DNA of 64,000 nt from Hyphomicrobiales bacterium (GTDB lineage Bacteria > Pseudomonadota > Alphaproteobacteria > Rhizobiales > Rhizobiaceae), in assembly GCA_900471605.1 (NCBI GenBank), contig UCEY01000009.1, forward strand, positions 316,105 to 380,104, in the 5' to 3' direction. Positions 1 through 8,696 of the stretch are shown here, one piece after another (the stretch's first letter is position 1; the number at the start of each line of letters is the position of its first letter). Under the pieces are notes generated by a model, which did not search any database, was not told the DNA's origin, and saw nothing but the letters and a program-made list of their open reading frames with translations. A program made the translations under genes and the position numbers.

Positions 1-906
1 GACAAGACACAGCCGGAAAATATCGGCTTCCTGAAGCGGCTCCGGGCTCTGCTCGACAGCTATGACGGCCGTGCGACGGTCGGCGAGGTGGGCGACGGGC
101 CGCGTTCGCTTTCGACGCTGGCGCTCTACACGACCGGCAATGACAAGCTGCACATGTGCTACACCTTCGATTTCCTGGGGCCCGCCTTCGACGCGGCTTA
201 TATCCGCAAGGTGATGACGACGGTGGCGGACACGGTCACCAACGGCTGGGTCTGCTGGGCGTTTTCCAACCATGACGTGGTGCGCCATGTGACCCGCTTC
301 GCCGAGTCACCGGCCGAGCAGGATCGCGTCGCGAAACTGTCGATCACGCTGCTTTCCGTGCTGCGCGGTTCGATTTGCCTCTATCAGGGCGAGGAACTGG
401 GGCTGACCGAAGCGGAACTCTCGTTCGAGGATCTGCGCGATCCCTACGGCATCCGCTTCTGGCCGGCCTTCAAGGGCCGCGACGGATGCCGCACGCCGAT
501 GGTGTGGGAAGCGGGGGAGCCGCATGCGGGCTTCACCGCCGGTTCGAAAACCTGGCTGCCGGTGCCGGGCGAACATGCAAGCCGCGCCGTCGATGCGCAG
601 GAGGCGCTGCCGGAATCCGTGCTGCACCACTACCGGGCGGCGCTTTCCTTCCGCAAGGCGCATCCGCCGCTGATCGACGGCGACATGACCTTCCTCGACA
701 CCAACCAGGACCTGCTCGCCTTCGTGCGCGAAAAGGGCGGCGAAAAGCTGCTGTTCGTCTTCAACCTGACCCGCGAGCCGCAAAACTTCACCCTGCCGAA
801 ACGGTTCGGTGAAAGCCTGCCGGTCAACCTGCCGGGTTTCGAGTCACGGCTCGAAAAGGGCGTCGTGAAACTCGACGCGCTCGACGTGTTCTGCGCGAGG
901 GTGTGA
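1..906 (+). CDS. Alpha-glucosidase (GH13), 3' part only
   Basis: The frame is open from base 1, so the 5' end lies outside the window; about 301 codons remain, ending in TGA at 904-906. The translation matches the second half of GH13 alpha-glucosidases: a SNHDVVRHVTRF stretch carries the conserved N-H-D of the catalytic pocket, followed by LYQGEELGL and a PMVWE segment, then a C-terminal beta domain with FVFNLTREPQNF. The family hydrolyses terminal alpha-glucosidic bonds of maltose, sucrose or trehalose-type sugars in the cytoplasm. In rhizobia such genes usually sit in agl-type alpha-glucoside uptake operons; the upstream genes are not visible here, so that context is inferred. Family confident, substrate not. 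Confidence 0.9.
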   Translation, partial: DKTQPENIGFLKRLRALLDSYDGRATVGEVGDGPRSLSTLALYTTGNDKLHMCYTFDFLGPAFDAAYIRKVMTTVADTVTNGWVCWAFSNHDVVRHVTRFAESPAEQDRVAKLSITLLSVLRGSICLYQGEELGLTEAELSFEDLRDPYGIRFWPAFKGRDGCRTPMVWEAGEPHAGFTAGSKTWLPVPGEHASRAVDAQEALPESVLHHYRAALSFRKAHPPLIDGDMTFLDTNQDLLAFVREKGGEKLLFVFNLTREPQNFTLPKRFGESLPVNLPGFESRLEKGVVKLDALDVFCARV

Positions 907-924
907 GGGCGTCGGGCTTGAGGA

Positions 925-1827
925 TCACGCCTCGGCGTAGCGGGCGGGCTCGCTCCTGAGCCGCGTCGCGTCCTGGATCGGCGGAGCGCCGAACAGGCGG
1001 CGGTATTCGCGGCTGAACTGCGAGGGGCTGTCATAACCGACCTGATGGGCGGCGGTCGCGGCATCCATGGCATTGCCGAGGATGAGGCGCCGGGCTTCCT
1101 GCAGGCGCAGCTGCTTCTGATATTGCAGCGGGCTCATTGCGGTCACCTCGCGAAAATGCTGATGCAGCGACGACGTGCTCATGCGCGCCTCGACCGCGAC
1201 CTGCTCGATCGAAAAGGGCGCGGAAAAGTTCTGGCGGATCCAGGAAATCGCCCGGTTGACCTGCTGCAGCCGGTTTTCTGGCGCGAGAATCTGGCGGATC
1301 ATCTCGGCCTGGTCGCCGCGCAGCAGCCGGAACATCAGTTCCCGCTCGATCAGCGGTGCGAGAAAGGCAATCTCGTCCGGGCGGTCGAGAAGCTGGGTGA
1401 GGCGAAGCGCGGCATCGAGGAATTCCGGGGTGGTCCGGCTGAGGCCGATGCATTTCTTGCGCATGGCCGGCTGGCCGGACGCAGTCGGCATGTCGATCAG
1501 CATCTCGGTCAACAGTTTCAGGTCGAGATCGAGACGAAGGCAGAGATAAGGCTCTTCCTGCGTCGCCTCGATAACCTGGCCGGTGATGGGCATGTCGACC
1601 GAGACGACCAGATACTGGCCGGGGGTGTAACGAAAGATCTCGTCGGCAAGCATGACCTGCTTTGCGCCTTGCGCGATGATGCAGACCGCCGGCTGGTGGA
1701 GAACGTGCAGCGGCTCGGTCGGCGTCGACATGCGGATCACCGAAAGGCGCGGGATCGCGGTTTCGAACACGCCATCCTCATCGGTGTTTTGTGCAATCAG
1801 CCGGGCGATCTGATCGAGTTTTTCCAT
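925..1827 (-). CDS. AraC family transcriptional regulator
   Basis: A 300-aa regulator with an AraC-type N-terminal cupin-like domain (about residues 20-170, with PLHVLHQPAVCIIAQGAK typical of the AraC_N family) and two C-terminal helix-turn-helix motifs (about 190-290; FSIEQVAVEARMSTSSLHQHF and AAHQVGYDSPSQFSREYRRLFG). The second helix pair is a textbook AraC/XylS signature. It starts with ATG at 1825-1827 and is divergent from the Atu4866-type gene at 2168, so that gene is the most likely target. The related YqhC-like group often controls reductases or stress genes, but no ligand can be deduced. It ends 18 bp from the convergent glucosidase stop. Confidence 0.9.
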   Translation of the reverse strand: MEKLDQIARLIAQNTDEDGVFETAIPRLSVIRMSTPTEPLHVLHQPAVCIIAQGAKQVMLADEIFRYTPGQYLVVSVDMPITGQVIEATQEEPYLCLRLDLDLKLLTEMLIDMPTASGQPAMRKKCIGLSRTTPEFLDAALRLTQLLDRPDEIAFLAPLIERELMFRLLRGDQAEMIRQILAPENRLQQVNRAISWIRQNFSAPFSIEQVAVEARMSTSSLHQHFREVTAMSPLQYQKQLRLQEARRLILGNAMDAATAAHQVGYDSPSQFSREYRRLFGAPPIQDATRLRSEPARYAEA

Positions 1828-2037
1828 CCTGGGTCTCGTTTGAAAGTGCGAATGCGATGAAAATCGGCATGTCTGTGCGATGTGATGTGGTCATCATATG
1901 GTGGTGCCGCCGGCCATTTCAAATGCGCTTCGGAGGATTGTGCAATCATGCCGGAGGACTGGTCTACCGCTCATTCCCCGCTTTCGACCATATTCGGCTC
2001 GTCCGATCGAACCAGCCCGGACAAAATGGAGATGGTG

Positions 2038-2175
2038 ATGAGCAACTTCCAGCGCTTACTTGAAAGCCCCTTCCATTGGGCCGTCGATGTCGCCGGCGGA
2101 TTCCTCAAGCGGTCCCGCGGCACGCAACGCAGCCGCCGCGAGCGGATGGCGAGGCGGGATTACCTCAATGGCTGA
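2038..2175 (+). CDS. Possible 45-aa basic small protein
   Basis: An ATG at 2038 follows a GGAG at 2028-2031 with good spacing and opens a 45-codon frame beginning MSNFQRLLESPFHWAVD and ending in an Arg-rich tail. Its TGA (2173-2175) lies inside the start of the next gene: the ATG of the Atu4866-type gene is 2168-2170, so the two overlap by 8 bp, an arrangement typical of translational coupling. No domain is recognised. The spacing and overlap support a real small gene, but codon evidence over 45 residues is weak; it could also be a leader ORF. Confidence 0.4.
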   Translation: MSNFQRLLESPFHWAVDVAGGFLKRSRGTQRSRRERMARRDYLNG

Positions 2176-2512
2176 CCGATCTTTCCGGGCGACTCTGGCG
2201 CTCGCCGCATGTGCCACAGCCTTCGTCGCGAGCGTCACGGCATTCGGCCACGATATCAGGGAACAGGAGAAGATGATGACCGAACATCCGTATGCCGGAA
2301 TGTGGGTGACCGACGACAACCACATCCGCCACGAACTGCTGCCGAACGGCCGCTACGTGGAAGCGCGCGGCACCCGTGAGAAGGCCTATGAGGGCCGCTA
2401 CTGGGTGACCGGCGACCATATCGACTACAAGGACGACACCGGGTTTACCGCGGATGGGGATTTCCGCGACGGCGTGCTCTATCACGGGGGAATGGTGTTG
2501 AGGCGCAGGTGA
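2168..2512 (+). CDS. Secreted Atu4866-domain protein
   Basis: A 114-aa protein with a signal peptide (residues 1-26, cleaved near AFG-HD) followed by a compact domain matching the Agrobacterium Atu4866 family: HPYAGMWVTDDNHIRHELL, a GRYWVTGDHIDY strand pair, DDTGFTADG and a terminal LYHGGMVL. The fold is a small beta-barrel of unknown function. The start was set at 2168 because a signal peptide begins exactly there and a purine-rich AGGCGGGA lies upstream; longer in-frame extensions encode low-quality sequence. It is divergent from the AraC regulator at 925-1827, a probable regulator-target pair. Confidence 0.8.
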   Translation: MADRSFRATLALAACATAFVASVTAFGHDIREQEKMMTEHPYAGMWVTDDNHIRHELLPNGRYVEARGTREKAYEGRYWVTGDHIDYKDDTGFTADGDFRDGVLYHGGMVLRRR

Positions 2513-2524
2513 GGCGAGGCGGCA

Positions 2525-2550
2525 TTGAAACATCCCATGGGATGTATTAT
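2525..2550 (+). promoter_or_regulatory. Toxin-antitoxin promoter with internal palindrome
   Basis: A perfect 14-bp palindrome, CATCCCATGGGATG (2531-2544), is flanked by TTGAAA (2525-2530) and TATTAT (2545-2550), which resemble -35 and -10 hexamers. The palindrome fills the whole 14-bp spacer, so a bound RHH dimer would block polymerase. The spacer is shorter than the usual 16-18 bp, so the -35 assignment is uncertain. Autoregulation of this kind is usual for toxin-antitoxin pairs; here it is inferred from position only. Confidence 0.5.
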
Positions 2551-2555
2551 GGTCA

Positions 2556-2987
2556 ATGTCGATGAAACGGCTCGTGCTCGATACCAATGTTCTGGCTGCC
2601 GGTTACCGAAGTCGCGGTGGAGCGTCCTTCGCTATTCTGCAATTAATAGGCTCGCTGCAAATCAGGCCTCTTGTCACAGTGGCCTTGTTTCTCGAATACG
2701 AAGCGGTTCTCAAAAGAACTGAACATATAGACGCTCATGGAATGGCGTTGGCTGATATCGACCGGGCTCTTGCGGGTTTTCTGACGCTGGCAGAGCCTGT
2801 CGACGTTCATTATCAATGGCGCCCGCAGCTTTCGGACGCAAAGGACGAAATGGTGCTTGAGGCGGCACTCAACGGCCGAGCTGAGGCATTGATAACGCAC
2901 AATGTTCGAGATTTCGATCAGGCAAAGAAGCCATTCGGAATTCGAATACTAAGACCCAGCGAATTGCTGGAGGAGCTCAGGACATGA
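2556..2987 (+). CDS. PIN-domain toxin-like nuclease
   Basis: A 143-aa PIN-domain protein of the COG1569 type. The acidic residues expected at the metal site are visible: Asp in LVLDTNVL at the N-terminus, Asp in SDAKDEMVLEAAL mid-protein, and Asp in LITHNVRDF near the C-terminus. PIN toxins of this class are Mg-dependent RNases. It overlaps the downstream RHH gene by 4 bp (ATGA at 2984-2987), supporting a two-gene unit. Two ATGs (2556 and 2562) are possible; no Shine-Dalgarno is seen, and if the -10 at 2545-2550 is right the transcript would begin at or next to the first ATG. GC is lower than in neighbouring genes, suggesting acquisition. Confidence 0.82.
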   Translation: MSMKRLVLDTNVLAAGYRSRGGASFAILQLIGSLQIRPLVTVALFLEYEAVLKRTEHIDAHGMALADIDRALAGFLTLAEPVDVHYQWRPQLSDAKDEMVLEAALNGRAEALITHNVRDFDQAKKPFGIRILRPSELLEELRT

Positions 2988-3265
2988 GTACAAACACATA
3001 TCCGTTGAAACTTCCTGCTTCAATCAAGGCAGCCGCTACGCGGCTGGCGAAAGAGGACGGCGTATCCTTGAATCAATGGATCGCGTCAGCAGTTGCTCAG
3101 AAAATCGGAGCGGTTGAGACCGCTGCGGAGTTTCTAAAAAAACGCGCTGGCAATGCGACGCGAGAGGATTTCCTTAACTCGCTCGAAAATGTTCCCGACA
3201 ATCCGCCCATGGAAGGCGATGAGCTTCCCGAGGGCTGGATGAAAGCAAAAGGCTATCAGAAGTAG
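2984..3265 (+). CDS. RHH-type antitoxin
   Basis: A 93-aa protein whose N-terminal 50 residues fit a ribbon-helix-helix DNA-binding domain: a short strand (YPLKLPASIK) followed by two helices ending in SLNQWIASAVAQKIG, as in Arc/HicB-like antitoxins. The acidic C-terminus (about 60-93, with VPDNPPMEGDELPEGW) is the sort of flexible tail that wraps a partner toxin. It overlaps the PIN gene by 4 bp and is therefore translated with it. The order is toxin first, antitoxin second, the reverse of most type II pairs. Likely binds the palindrome at 2531-2544. Confidence 0.8.
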   Translation: MSTNTYPLKLPASIKAAATRLAKEDGVSLNQWIASAVAQKIGAVETAAEFLKKRAGNATREDFLNSLENVPDNPPMEGDELPEGWMKAKGYQK

Positions 3266-3271
3266 GTTTGC

Positions 3272-4969
3272 TCACCCGATCAGCGCGAACCTGTCCACGT
3301 CCACCATGCCCTTGTCCGAGATCTTCAGGTGGGGGATGACGGGCAGCGGCAGGAAGGCGACCTGGAGGAAGGGTTCCTGGAGCGTCGTGCCGAGCGCGTA
3401 GGCGGCCTGGCGGAGGTGGTGGAGGGTGTCGCGGACCACTTCGTAGGGCTCGAGGCTCATCAGGCCGGCGACGGGCAGCGCGATTTCGCCGGTGACCTTG
3501 CCGTCTTCCACCACGACGAAGCCGCCGTGGATCTCGCCCAAGCGGTTGGCGGCCATTGCCATGTCGTCCTCGCTGACGCCGACGACGCAGATATTGTGGC
3601 TGTCATGGCCGACCGTCGAGGCGATCGCGCCCTTCTTCAATCCGAAACCCTGGACGAAACCGTTGGCATGGTTGCCGTTCTTGCCGTGCCGTTCGATGAC
3701 CGCGACCTTGATGATATCGCGGGCAAGATCGAGGCCGGTCTGGTTGCCGGTCGCGGGCAGGCGGTACCGGCGGTGTTCGGTGATGATCTTTCCCGGCATC
3801 ACACCGATCACCGGCGTTTCGCCTTCGGTTGCCGGAACGCCGAAATGCATGGCTTGCACCGGACGCGCCCTGACGCTGTCGAGCCCGACCGGGGCGACGG
3901 GTTTGCGGGTGGCGAAGAGTTCGTCTGTGACCTTGCGGCCGGCCGAGAAGACCATGTCTGCCTTGCAGTTTTCGAGGCTGTCGATGACGACGAGGTCGGC
4001 CCGCCAGCCGGGAGCGACGAGGCCGCGATCGCGCAGACCGAAGGCTTTTGCCGCGGAAATCGAGGCGGCGCGGTAGACGGCGAGCGGTTCGACGCCGTTG
4101 GCGATCGCAGTGCGGATCATGTAGTCGAGATGCCCCTGTTCGGCGATGTCGAGCGGGTTGCGGTCGTCGGTGCAGAGCGCGAGATAGGATGAAAGGCGTT
4201 CGGTGAGGAGCGGCATCAGGGCTGCCAAGTCCTTGGAGACCGAGCCTTCGCGCACCAGGATATGCATGCCCTTGCGGATCTTTTCGAGCGCCTCTTCGGC
4301 GGTGGTGCATTCGTGTTCGGTGCGGATGCCGGCCGCGAGGTAGCCGTTGAGGTCGTTGCCCCGCAGCAGCGGCGCGTGGCCATCGATATGGTCGCCATAG
4401 AAGGCGTCGAGCTTGGCGAGGCAGACCGGGTCCTTGTGAATGACGCCCGGGAAATTCATGAATTCGGCAAGGCCTATGACCTTGGGATGGTCGCGGAAGG
4501 GCAGCAGTTTTTCGATCGGCAGATCGGCGCCGGCCGTCTCCAGATGGGTAGCGGGCACGCAGGAGGAGAGCTGGACGCGGATATCCATGATCGTTTCCAG
4601 CGAGGAATCCAGGAAGAACTGTATGCCCTCGGTGCCGAGCACATTGGCGATCTCGTGGGGATCGCAGATCGCGGTCGTGACGCCATAGGGCAACACGCAG
4701 CGATCGAATTCGTGCGGCGTCACCAGCGACGATTCGATGTGCAGATGCGTATCGATGAAGCCCGGCACGACGATCCTGCCGGAAATGTCGATCTCGGTCC
4801 GGCCGGTGTAGGTCCCGCAGGTGCCGACGATGCGATCACCTGAGATGGCGATGTCGGAAGCGACCAGTTCGCCGGTGACGAGATCGAAGAATTGTCCGCC
4901 CTTCAGCACGATATCGGCGGGCTCGCGGCCGGTGCCCTGGTCGATGAGGGTTTCGAGACGGGTGGTCAT
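3272..4969 (-). CDS. ade: Adenine deaminase
   Basis: A 565-aa amidohydrolase that converts adenine to hypoxanthine and ammonia in purine salvage. The metal-binding [12 protein letters not shown] motif, the downstream [10 protein letters not shown] and TEFEH-like (RTEHECTT) segments, and the C-terminal [12 protein letters not shown] block are characteristic of the Ade family; length agrees with the usual 560-600 residues. The ATG at 4967-4969 starts directly at [12 protein letters not shown]; the open frame continues 45 codons upstream but encodes unrelated sequence. It is convergent with the antitoxin gene, with only 6 bp between stops. Confidence 0.96.
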   Translation of the reverse strand: MTTRLETLIDQGTGREPADIVLKGGQFFDLVTGELVASDIAISGDRIVGTCGTYTGRTEIDISGRIVVPGFIDTHLHIESSLVTPHEFDRCVLPYGVTTAICDPHEIANVLGTEGIQFFLDSSLETIMDIRVQLSSCVPATHLETAGADLPIEKLLPFRDHPKVIGLAEFMNFPGVIHKDPVCLAKLDAFYGDHIDGHAPLLRGNDLNGYLAAGIRTEHECTTAEEALEKIRKGMHILVREGSVSKDLAALMPLLTERLSSYLALCTDDRNPLDIAEQGHLDYMIRTAIANGVEPLAVYRAASISAAKAFGLRDRGLVAPGWRADLVVIDSLENCKADMVFSAGRKVTDELFATRKPVAPVGLDSVRARPVQAMHFGVPATEGETPVIGVMPGKIITEHRRYRLPATGNQTGLDLARDIIKVAVIERHGKNGNHANGFVQGFGLKKGAIASTVGHDSHNICVVGVSEDDMAMAANRLGEIHGGFVVVEDGKVTGEIALPVAGLMSLEPYEVVRDTLHHLRQAAYALGTTLQEPFLQVAFLPLPVIPHLKISDKGMVDVDRFALIG

Positions 4970-5189
4970 GGCAGGCTCCGATTCCGTTTGCACCATTCTA
5001 GCGGGGTGCCCGCGACAAGGGAAATACGGCAAGGGAAAAACGAAGGTGCATGCGGGGGTGGCAAATCCGCCGTCCCTCACCCCTGAGTTATGCTGCTGAT
5101 GCATTCCACCTGAAATTGCTTTGTCAAACTGGCGTTACAACTCGACGCTATTGAGGGATAGAGTGGATGCTCACGGGATGGAGGACACT

Positions 5190-6479
5190 ATGGATATCTA
5201 TCAGCAGATCTGGGATGCGGACCAGGCGGGAAACGGCGTGCAGCCGATCCTGCCCGGGCAGGCGGGCGATGCGGCGCGGGGGTCGGTGACGGTCGTCGCG
5301 AGAGCCGACGTGGGCGAGGACACGAAAATCCTCCGCGACGTCACCATTCCCGCGTCCAAACAGCTGACCTATGATCGGGTGCTGAAACTGTTCGACAATT
5401 ATGCGCTGGACGAACAGGACACCGAGGTCGAAACTCCCGAGGAGCGCGAGGAGGTCCACGATCTGCTGGAGGCGGTCATCGACACGCCGCCGATGCAGGT
5501 GGCGCGGGATTACGTCGCCACCGCTACGGGAACGGCGATTTCCCGCGATCGCTGGTACGGGGTGCTGCTGGAGCATTGGTTCCGCACTTTCTCGCAGGGC
5601 GGCGACCCGGCGCTCAGCGGTTTCGAACACGTCTTTGTCGGCGAACAGGAAGGTCCGAAGGTTCAGGGCTATCACTTCTGGTACAAATATTACCTCGACG
5701 ACGGGCTTGCCACGACGTTCGACCGCAATACCTTCCCCGGCTTCGACGACGACCGGATCGCCTATGTGCGCGGTCTCTACCAGAACGGCCAGGAGAGGTT
5801 CCCGGAATCCGTCACCATTTCCTACAAATGGCGGGCACCGGACTATTCCCGCTGGACCCCGGGCGACAATCCCTCGGGCGTCATCCGCCCCCTCACCAAA
5901 CCGACCGGCGGCTTTTTCGTCGGCTGCAGCGTCGAGGGCCTGATGGCGATCGGCTCGGTCCGCGCCCATCTCGGGGCACGGGCGCCGAAGGAGGCGGCGA
6001 TCAATGGGGGGCGCTATGATCTCAAGGTGTTCCGCAGCGCCAACGACCAAAATATCCGCACCTTCTATCCGGTCTATCTCGGCCCCGCCGAGGGCGGCGT
6101 GGTGCCCGGTCCGGTGGTGACGCCGACAGAGCCGGGCCGGCCGCCGATCATCGGCAGCCCGATCCGCATCCTGGCCGCGCTGGTCAATCCGGCCGGCGAA
6201 GACGAGGGCAAGGAAACGGTGACGCTGATCAATACCGGCACGGCGCGAGAGCGTCTTGAAGGATGGCTGCTGGTCGACAAGATGGGGCATCGCTATTCCG
6301 TCAACGACGTGGCGCTCGATCCCGGCGTGGCGACGACCGTTCTCCTGCCCCGCAACTCGATCCAGCTTTCCAACCAGGGCGGCGAGATCCGGCTGGTCAA
6401 TCGGGATGGCCACACGGCCCACCTGGTGACCTATTCCAAGGCGCAGGCCCGCGATCAGGGGCGCACGATCGTCTTCTAA
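5190..6479 (+). CDS. EndoU-family endoribonuclease with C-terminal lamin-tail domain
   Basis: A 429-aa protein whose first 300 residues match eukaryote-type EndoU (XendoU/placental protein 11) along their whole length: IWDAD at residues 7-11, a LFDNYALDE and TPEE helix region, GFEHVFVGE at 144-152, VQGYHFW at 158-164 and LTKPTGGFFVG at 235-245. The presumed catalytic residues of XendoU, two His and one Lys, correspond to H147, H162 and K237. EndoU enzymes cut RNA at uridylates, leaving cyclic phosphate ends. Residues about 330-429 form a lamin-tail (LTD) immunoglobulin-like fold (VTLINTGTARERLEGWLLVD). No signal peptide, so probably cytoplasmic. Start chosen at 5190 because GGAGG (5180-5184) sits 5 nt upstream. 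It heads a tight three-gene unit. Confidence 0.85.
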   Translation: MDIYQQIWDADQAGNGVQPILPGQAGDAARGSVTVVARADVGEDTKILRDVTIPASKQLTYDRVLKLFDNYALDEQDTEVETPEEREEVHDLLEAVIDTPPMQVARDYVATATGTAISRDRWYGVLLEHWFRTFSQGGDPALSGFEHVFVGEQEGPKVQGYHFWYKYYLDDGLATTFDRNTFPGFDDDRIAYVRGLYQNGQERFPESVTISYKWRAPDYSRWTPGDNPSGVIRPLTKPTGGFFVGCSVEGLMAIGSVRAHLGARAPKEAAINGGRYDLKVFRSANDQNIRTFYPVYLGPAEGGVVPGPVVTPTEPGRPPIIGSPIRILAALVNPAGEDEGKETVTLINTGTARERLEGWLLVDKMGHRYSVNDVALDPGVATTVLLPRNSIQLSNQGGEIRLVNRDGHTAHLVTYSKAQARDQGRTIVF

Positions 6480-6494
6480 TCAAGGGGGAGGACC

Positions 6495-7100
6495 ATGGCG
6501 GGCGAGCGTCTCCAGCAACTCCTCGACAAGGCGTTGGCGACGCTCTCCGTCGATGCTTCGCAGCAGGCCCGGCAGCGGCTGGAAGCGCGATTGCGGGAGC
6601 TTTCCGCCGAACTCTTCCTCGAATGGGTGACCGGGGAGCGGCGGTTCGAAAGCCAGACCCAGCAGACGGAACACTGGATCGCCCGTTTCTACGAGGAGAT
6701 CTTTCCCGACGAACAGCCGGTCGGCACGGTCCTCTACGAACGGTTCGGCCTTCCCCTGCCGCGGGCGAACTATATCGCCCGGCTTCTGCGCACCCGGCGG
6801 GCGGCGCAGTGGCGCGATGCTGCGCGCCAGGAGCTGATGACGATGCTTAAGGCCTGCCGCGAAAAGGCGAAGACGGCGAGCGCCACGGGGCAGGGCATAT
6901 TCGAAATCGACATCAGCCTTTCGGCAGGGGCAGCCGACGAGCTGAGGGTACAGTTCGACCGGTATTGCGCCGCGGTGCCGCCGGAAAAGCGACCGCGGCC
7001 GCCGAAGGCCAAACCGTCATTGGGGACGACGCGCTGGTTCGGCGTACCGGCGGATACCGTGCTGCTGCTTCTCGATTTTCCGAACAAGGGGGACAAGTGA
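6495..7100 (+). CDS. Unrecognised 201-aa protein in EndoU operon
   Basis: Follows the EndoU gene after 15 bp, with a GGGGGAGG ribosome site, and overlaps the next gene (ATGA at 7100). The protein is soluble, strongly helical and charged over residues 1-120 (LEARLRELSAELFLEWVTGERRF, then RAAQWRDAARQELMTMLK), then a Pro/Lys-rich link (RPRPPKAKPS) and a short C-terminal hydrophobic end TVLLLLDFP. No family was recognised. Its position between a nuclease and a membrane protein suggests an adaptor or inhibitor; this is inference only. Confidence 0.75.
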   Translation: MAGERLQQLLDKALATLSVDASQQARQRLEARLRELSAELFLEWVTGERRFESQTQQTEHWIARFYEEIFPDEQPVGTVLYERFGLPLPRANYIARLLRTRRAAQWRDAARQELMTMLKACREKAKTASATGQGIFEIDISLSAGAADELRVQFDRYCAAVPPEKRPRPPKAKPSLGTTRWFGVPADTVLLLLDFPNKGDK

Positions 7101-7510
7101 TGAATCTCGTCGGACTGATGCTCAGCCTTGCCGGCCTGGTCGGCAGCTTCTTCAACATCCAGCTCAGCCAGTGGCTGCGCGACCTGATGGCGCTCAGGCA
7201 GAAGGTCGAGCTCAACCAGCTGCATGCCAACGAGGCCCAGCAGAAGGCGATCGTCGAGTGCCGCATCGAGTTCCGCAAGCTCTCGAACAACGACACCTAT
7301 ATCATCAATTTCGCCGTCCTCGCCTTCGTCGTCTTCGTGCTCGTCAACGGATTGCTGATGGCCTCGACCTCGTCCGCCGACGCGCTTTATCCCTATGTGA
7401 TGACGGCCCTGGTGGTGTTCCTGATCTTTTTCGTCGCGATGTCGCTCTGGCTTTTCTCGCGCGGCAACGAAACGGCGAAGTCGATCAGGAAGGTGCTCGA
7501 CGGGATCTGA
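7100..7510 (+). CDS. Small membrane protein in EndoU operon
   Basis: A 136-aa protein starting in a 4-bp ATGA overlap with the preceding gene and preceded by AAGGGGG. One hydrophobic segment lies at residues 2-19 (NLVGLMLSLAGLVGSFF), followed by a heptad-like charged helix (about 28-65) and two further membrane spans (about 68-90 and 98-120, FAVLAFVVFVLVNGLLM and VMTALVVFLIFFVAM). It ends with a basic tail. No family recognised. Tight coupling to the EndoU gene implies a shared process at the membrane. Confidence 0.75.
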   Translation: MNLVGLMLSLAGLVGSFFNIQLSQWLRDLMALRQKVELNQLHANEAQQKAIVECRIEFRKLSNNDTYIINFAVLAFVVFVLVNGLLMASTSSADALYPYVMTALVVFLIFFVAMSLWLFSRGNETAKSIRKVLDGI

Positions 7511-7528
7511 AACCGGTCCTCGAAGAAA

Positions 7529-7552
7529 GATGGGCGCCCGCAGGCGCCCATC
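7529..7552 (-). terminator. Hairpin terminator between convergent genes
   Basis: A perfect 10-bp stem (GATGGGCGCC at 7529-7538 with GGCGCCCATC at 7543-7552) with a 4-nt loop. Read on the minus strand the stem is followed by TTTCTTC, fitting rho-independent termination of the binding-protein gene; on the plus strand it could also stop the EndoU operon although no T-run follows. Confidence 0.65.
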
Positions 7553-7589
7553 GCGAATATCGGTGTTATCGAGCGTCGGGCTGCCGATG

Positions 7590-8696
7590 TCACTCGGCGG
7601 CGACGATCTTGCCGTCTTCCCACTTGAACAGCGAGAAGCTCTGCGAGGTGAGGTCGCCCGTCTTGCCATAGGTGAGCTTGCCGATGGCGGTGGCGATCGG
7701 CTCGCCGGACTTGATGGCGGCGGCGACCGCTTCCGTATCCTCGGCGCTCTTTGCCTTTTCGATGCCGGCCTTGATGACTTCGACGGCGGCATAGGCGTTC
7801 AGCGTGAAGGCTTCGGCGGGGATCTTGCGGGCGGCGAGCGCTTCGGCGGCAGCCTTGGAGTCCGGGCTCTTGGTCGCGTCGGAAGCGTTTGTGAAGATCG
7901 TGCCGGCCGCGGCCTTGGTGCCGATGTTCCAGTATTCGCTGTTCGACAGGCCGTCGCCGCCGATGATCGTCGCCTTGACGCCGAGATCGGCGAGCTGGCG
8001 GGCGAGCAGGCCGCCTTCCGGATGGTAGCCGCCGAAATAGATGACTTCGACATTCTGCGACTTCAGGCGGGTGGTGAGCGCGCTGAAATCCTTGTCGCCC
8101 GGGGTGACGGCGTCGTCGAGCACTTCCTTGACGCCGCCGGCATTCAGCGCGGCCTTGAAGGCGTCGGCGAGGCCTTTACCATAGGCGCCCTTGTCGTTGA
8201 TGATCGCGACCTTCTTGTCCTTGAGGGTCTTCAGGACGTAGTTGGCGGCGACCACGGCCTGCTGGTCGTCGCGGCCGCAGGTGCGGAACACGTTGGTGAG
8301 GCCGCGGGTGGTGAGGGCAGGGGTGGTCGCGGTGGGGGTGACCATCAGCACGCCGTTTTCAGCCAGAGCATCGGAGGCCGGCATGGCGACGCCCGAGGTG
8401 ACCGGGCCGACCACGAAGCGGATGCCTTCGCCGACCAGCTGGTTGGCGGCGGAAACGCCCTGCTTGGGCTCGGCTGCGTCGTCGGCCGCCTTCAGGACGA
8501 CCTTCTCGCCCAGAATGCCGCCCTTCTTGTTGATTTCGGCAATGGCGGTCTCGGCGCCGTTCTTGACCTGGTCACCATAGGCGGCGACGGGGCCGGTGAG
8601 CGGCGCGATCAGGCCGATGACGATATCGGCATGGGCAAGCGATGCGAAGGTCAGGGAAACGAGCGCAGTTGCGCCCAAAAGCGTCTTGAGGTTCAT
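7590..8696 (-). CDS. Branched-chain amino acid ABC transporter substrate-binding protein
   Basis: A 368-aa periplasmic binding protein of the LivJ/Leu-Ile-Val type. A signal peptide (residues 1-23, ending SLAHA) precedes [26 protein letters not shown], the standard opening of the family, and internal signatures include [19 protein letters not shown] and [12 protein letters not shown]. The ATG at 8694-8696 follows AAGGAGACCAAA. No permease or ATPase genes lie beside it, so it either serves distant liv components or is an orphan component, a common arrangement in rhizobia. Confidence 0.95.
   Translation of the reverse strand: MNLKTLLGATALVSLTFASLAHADIVIGLIAPLTGPVAAYGDQVKNGAETAIAEINKKGGILGEKVVLKAADDAAEPKQGVSAANQLVGEGIRFVVGPVTSGVAMPASDALAENGVLMVTPTATTPALTTRGLTNVFRTCGRDDQQAVVAANYVLKTLKDKKVAIINDKGAYGKGLADAFKAALNAGGVKEVLDDAVTPGDKDFSALTTRLKSQNVEVIYFGGYHPEGGLLARQLADLGVKATIIGGDGLSNSEYWNIGTKAAAGTIFTNASDATKSPDSKAAAEALAARKIPAEAFTLNAYAAVEVIKAGIEKAKSAEDTEAVAAAIKSGEPIATAIGKLTYGKTGDLTSQSFSLFKWEDGKIVAAE

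Noticed and set aside
1882..2037. Upstream extension of the 45-aa small ORF
   Set aside because: No SD before the earlier ATGs and unlikely residue composition; 2038 is better placed.
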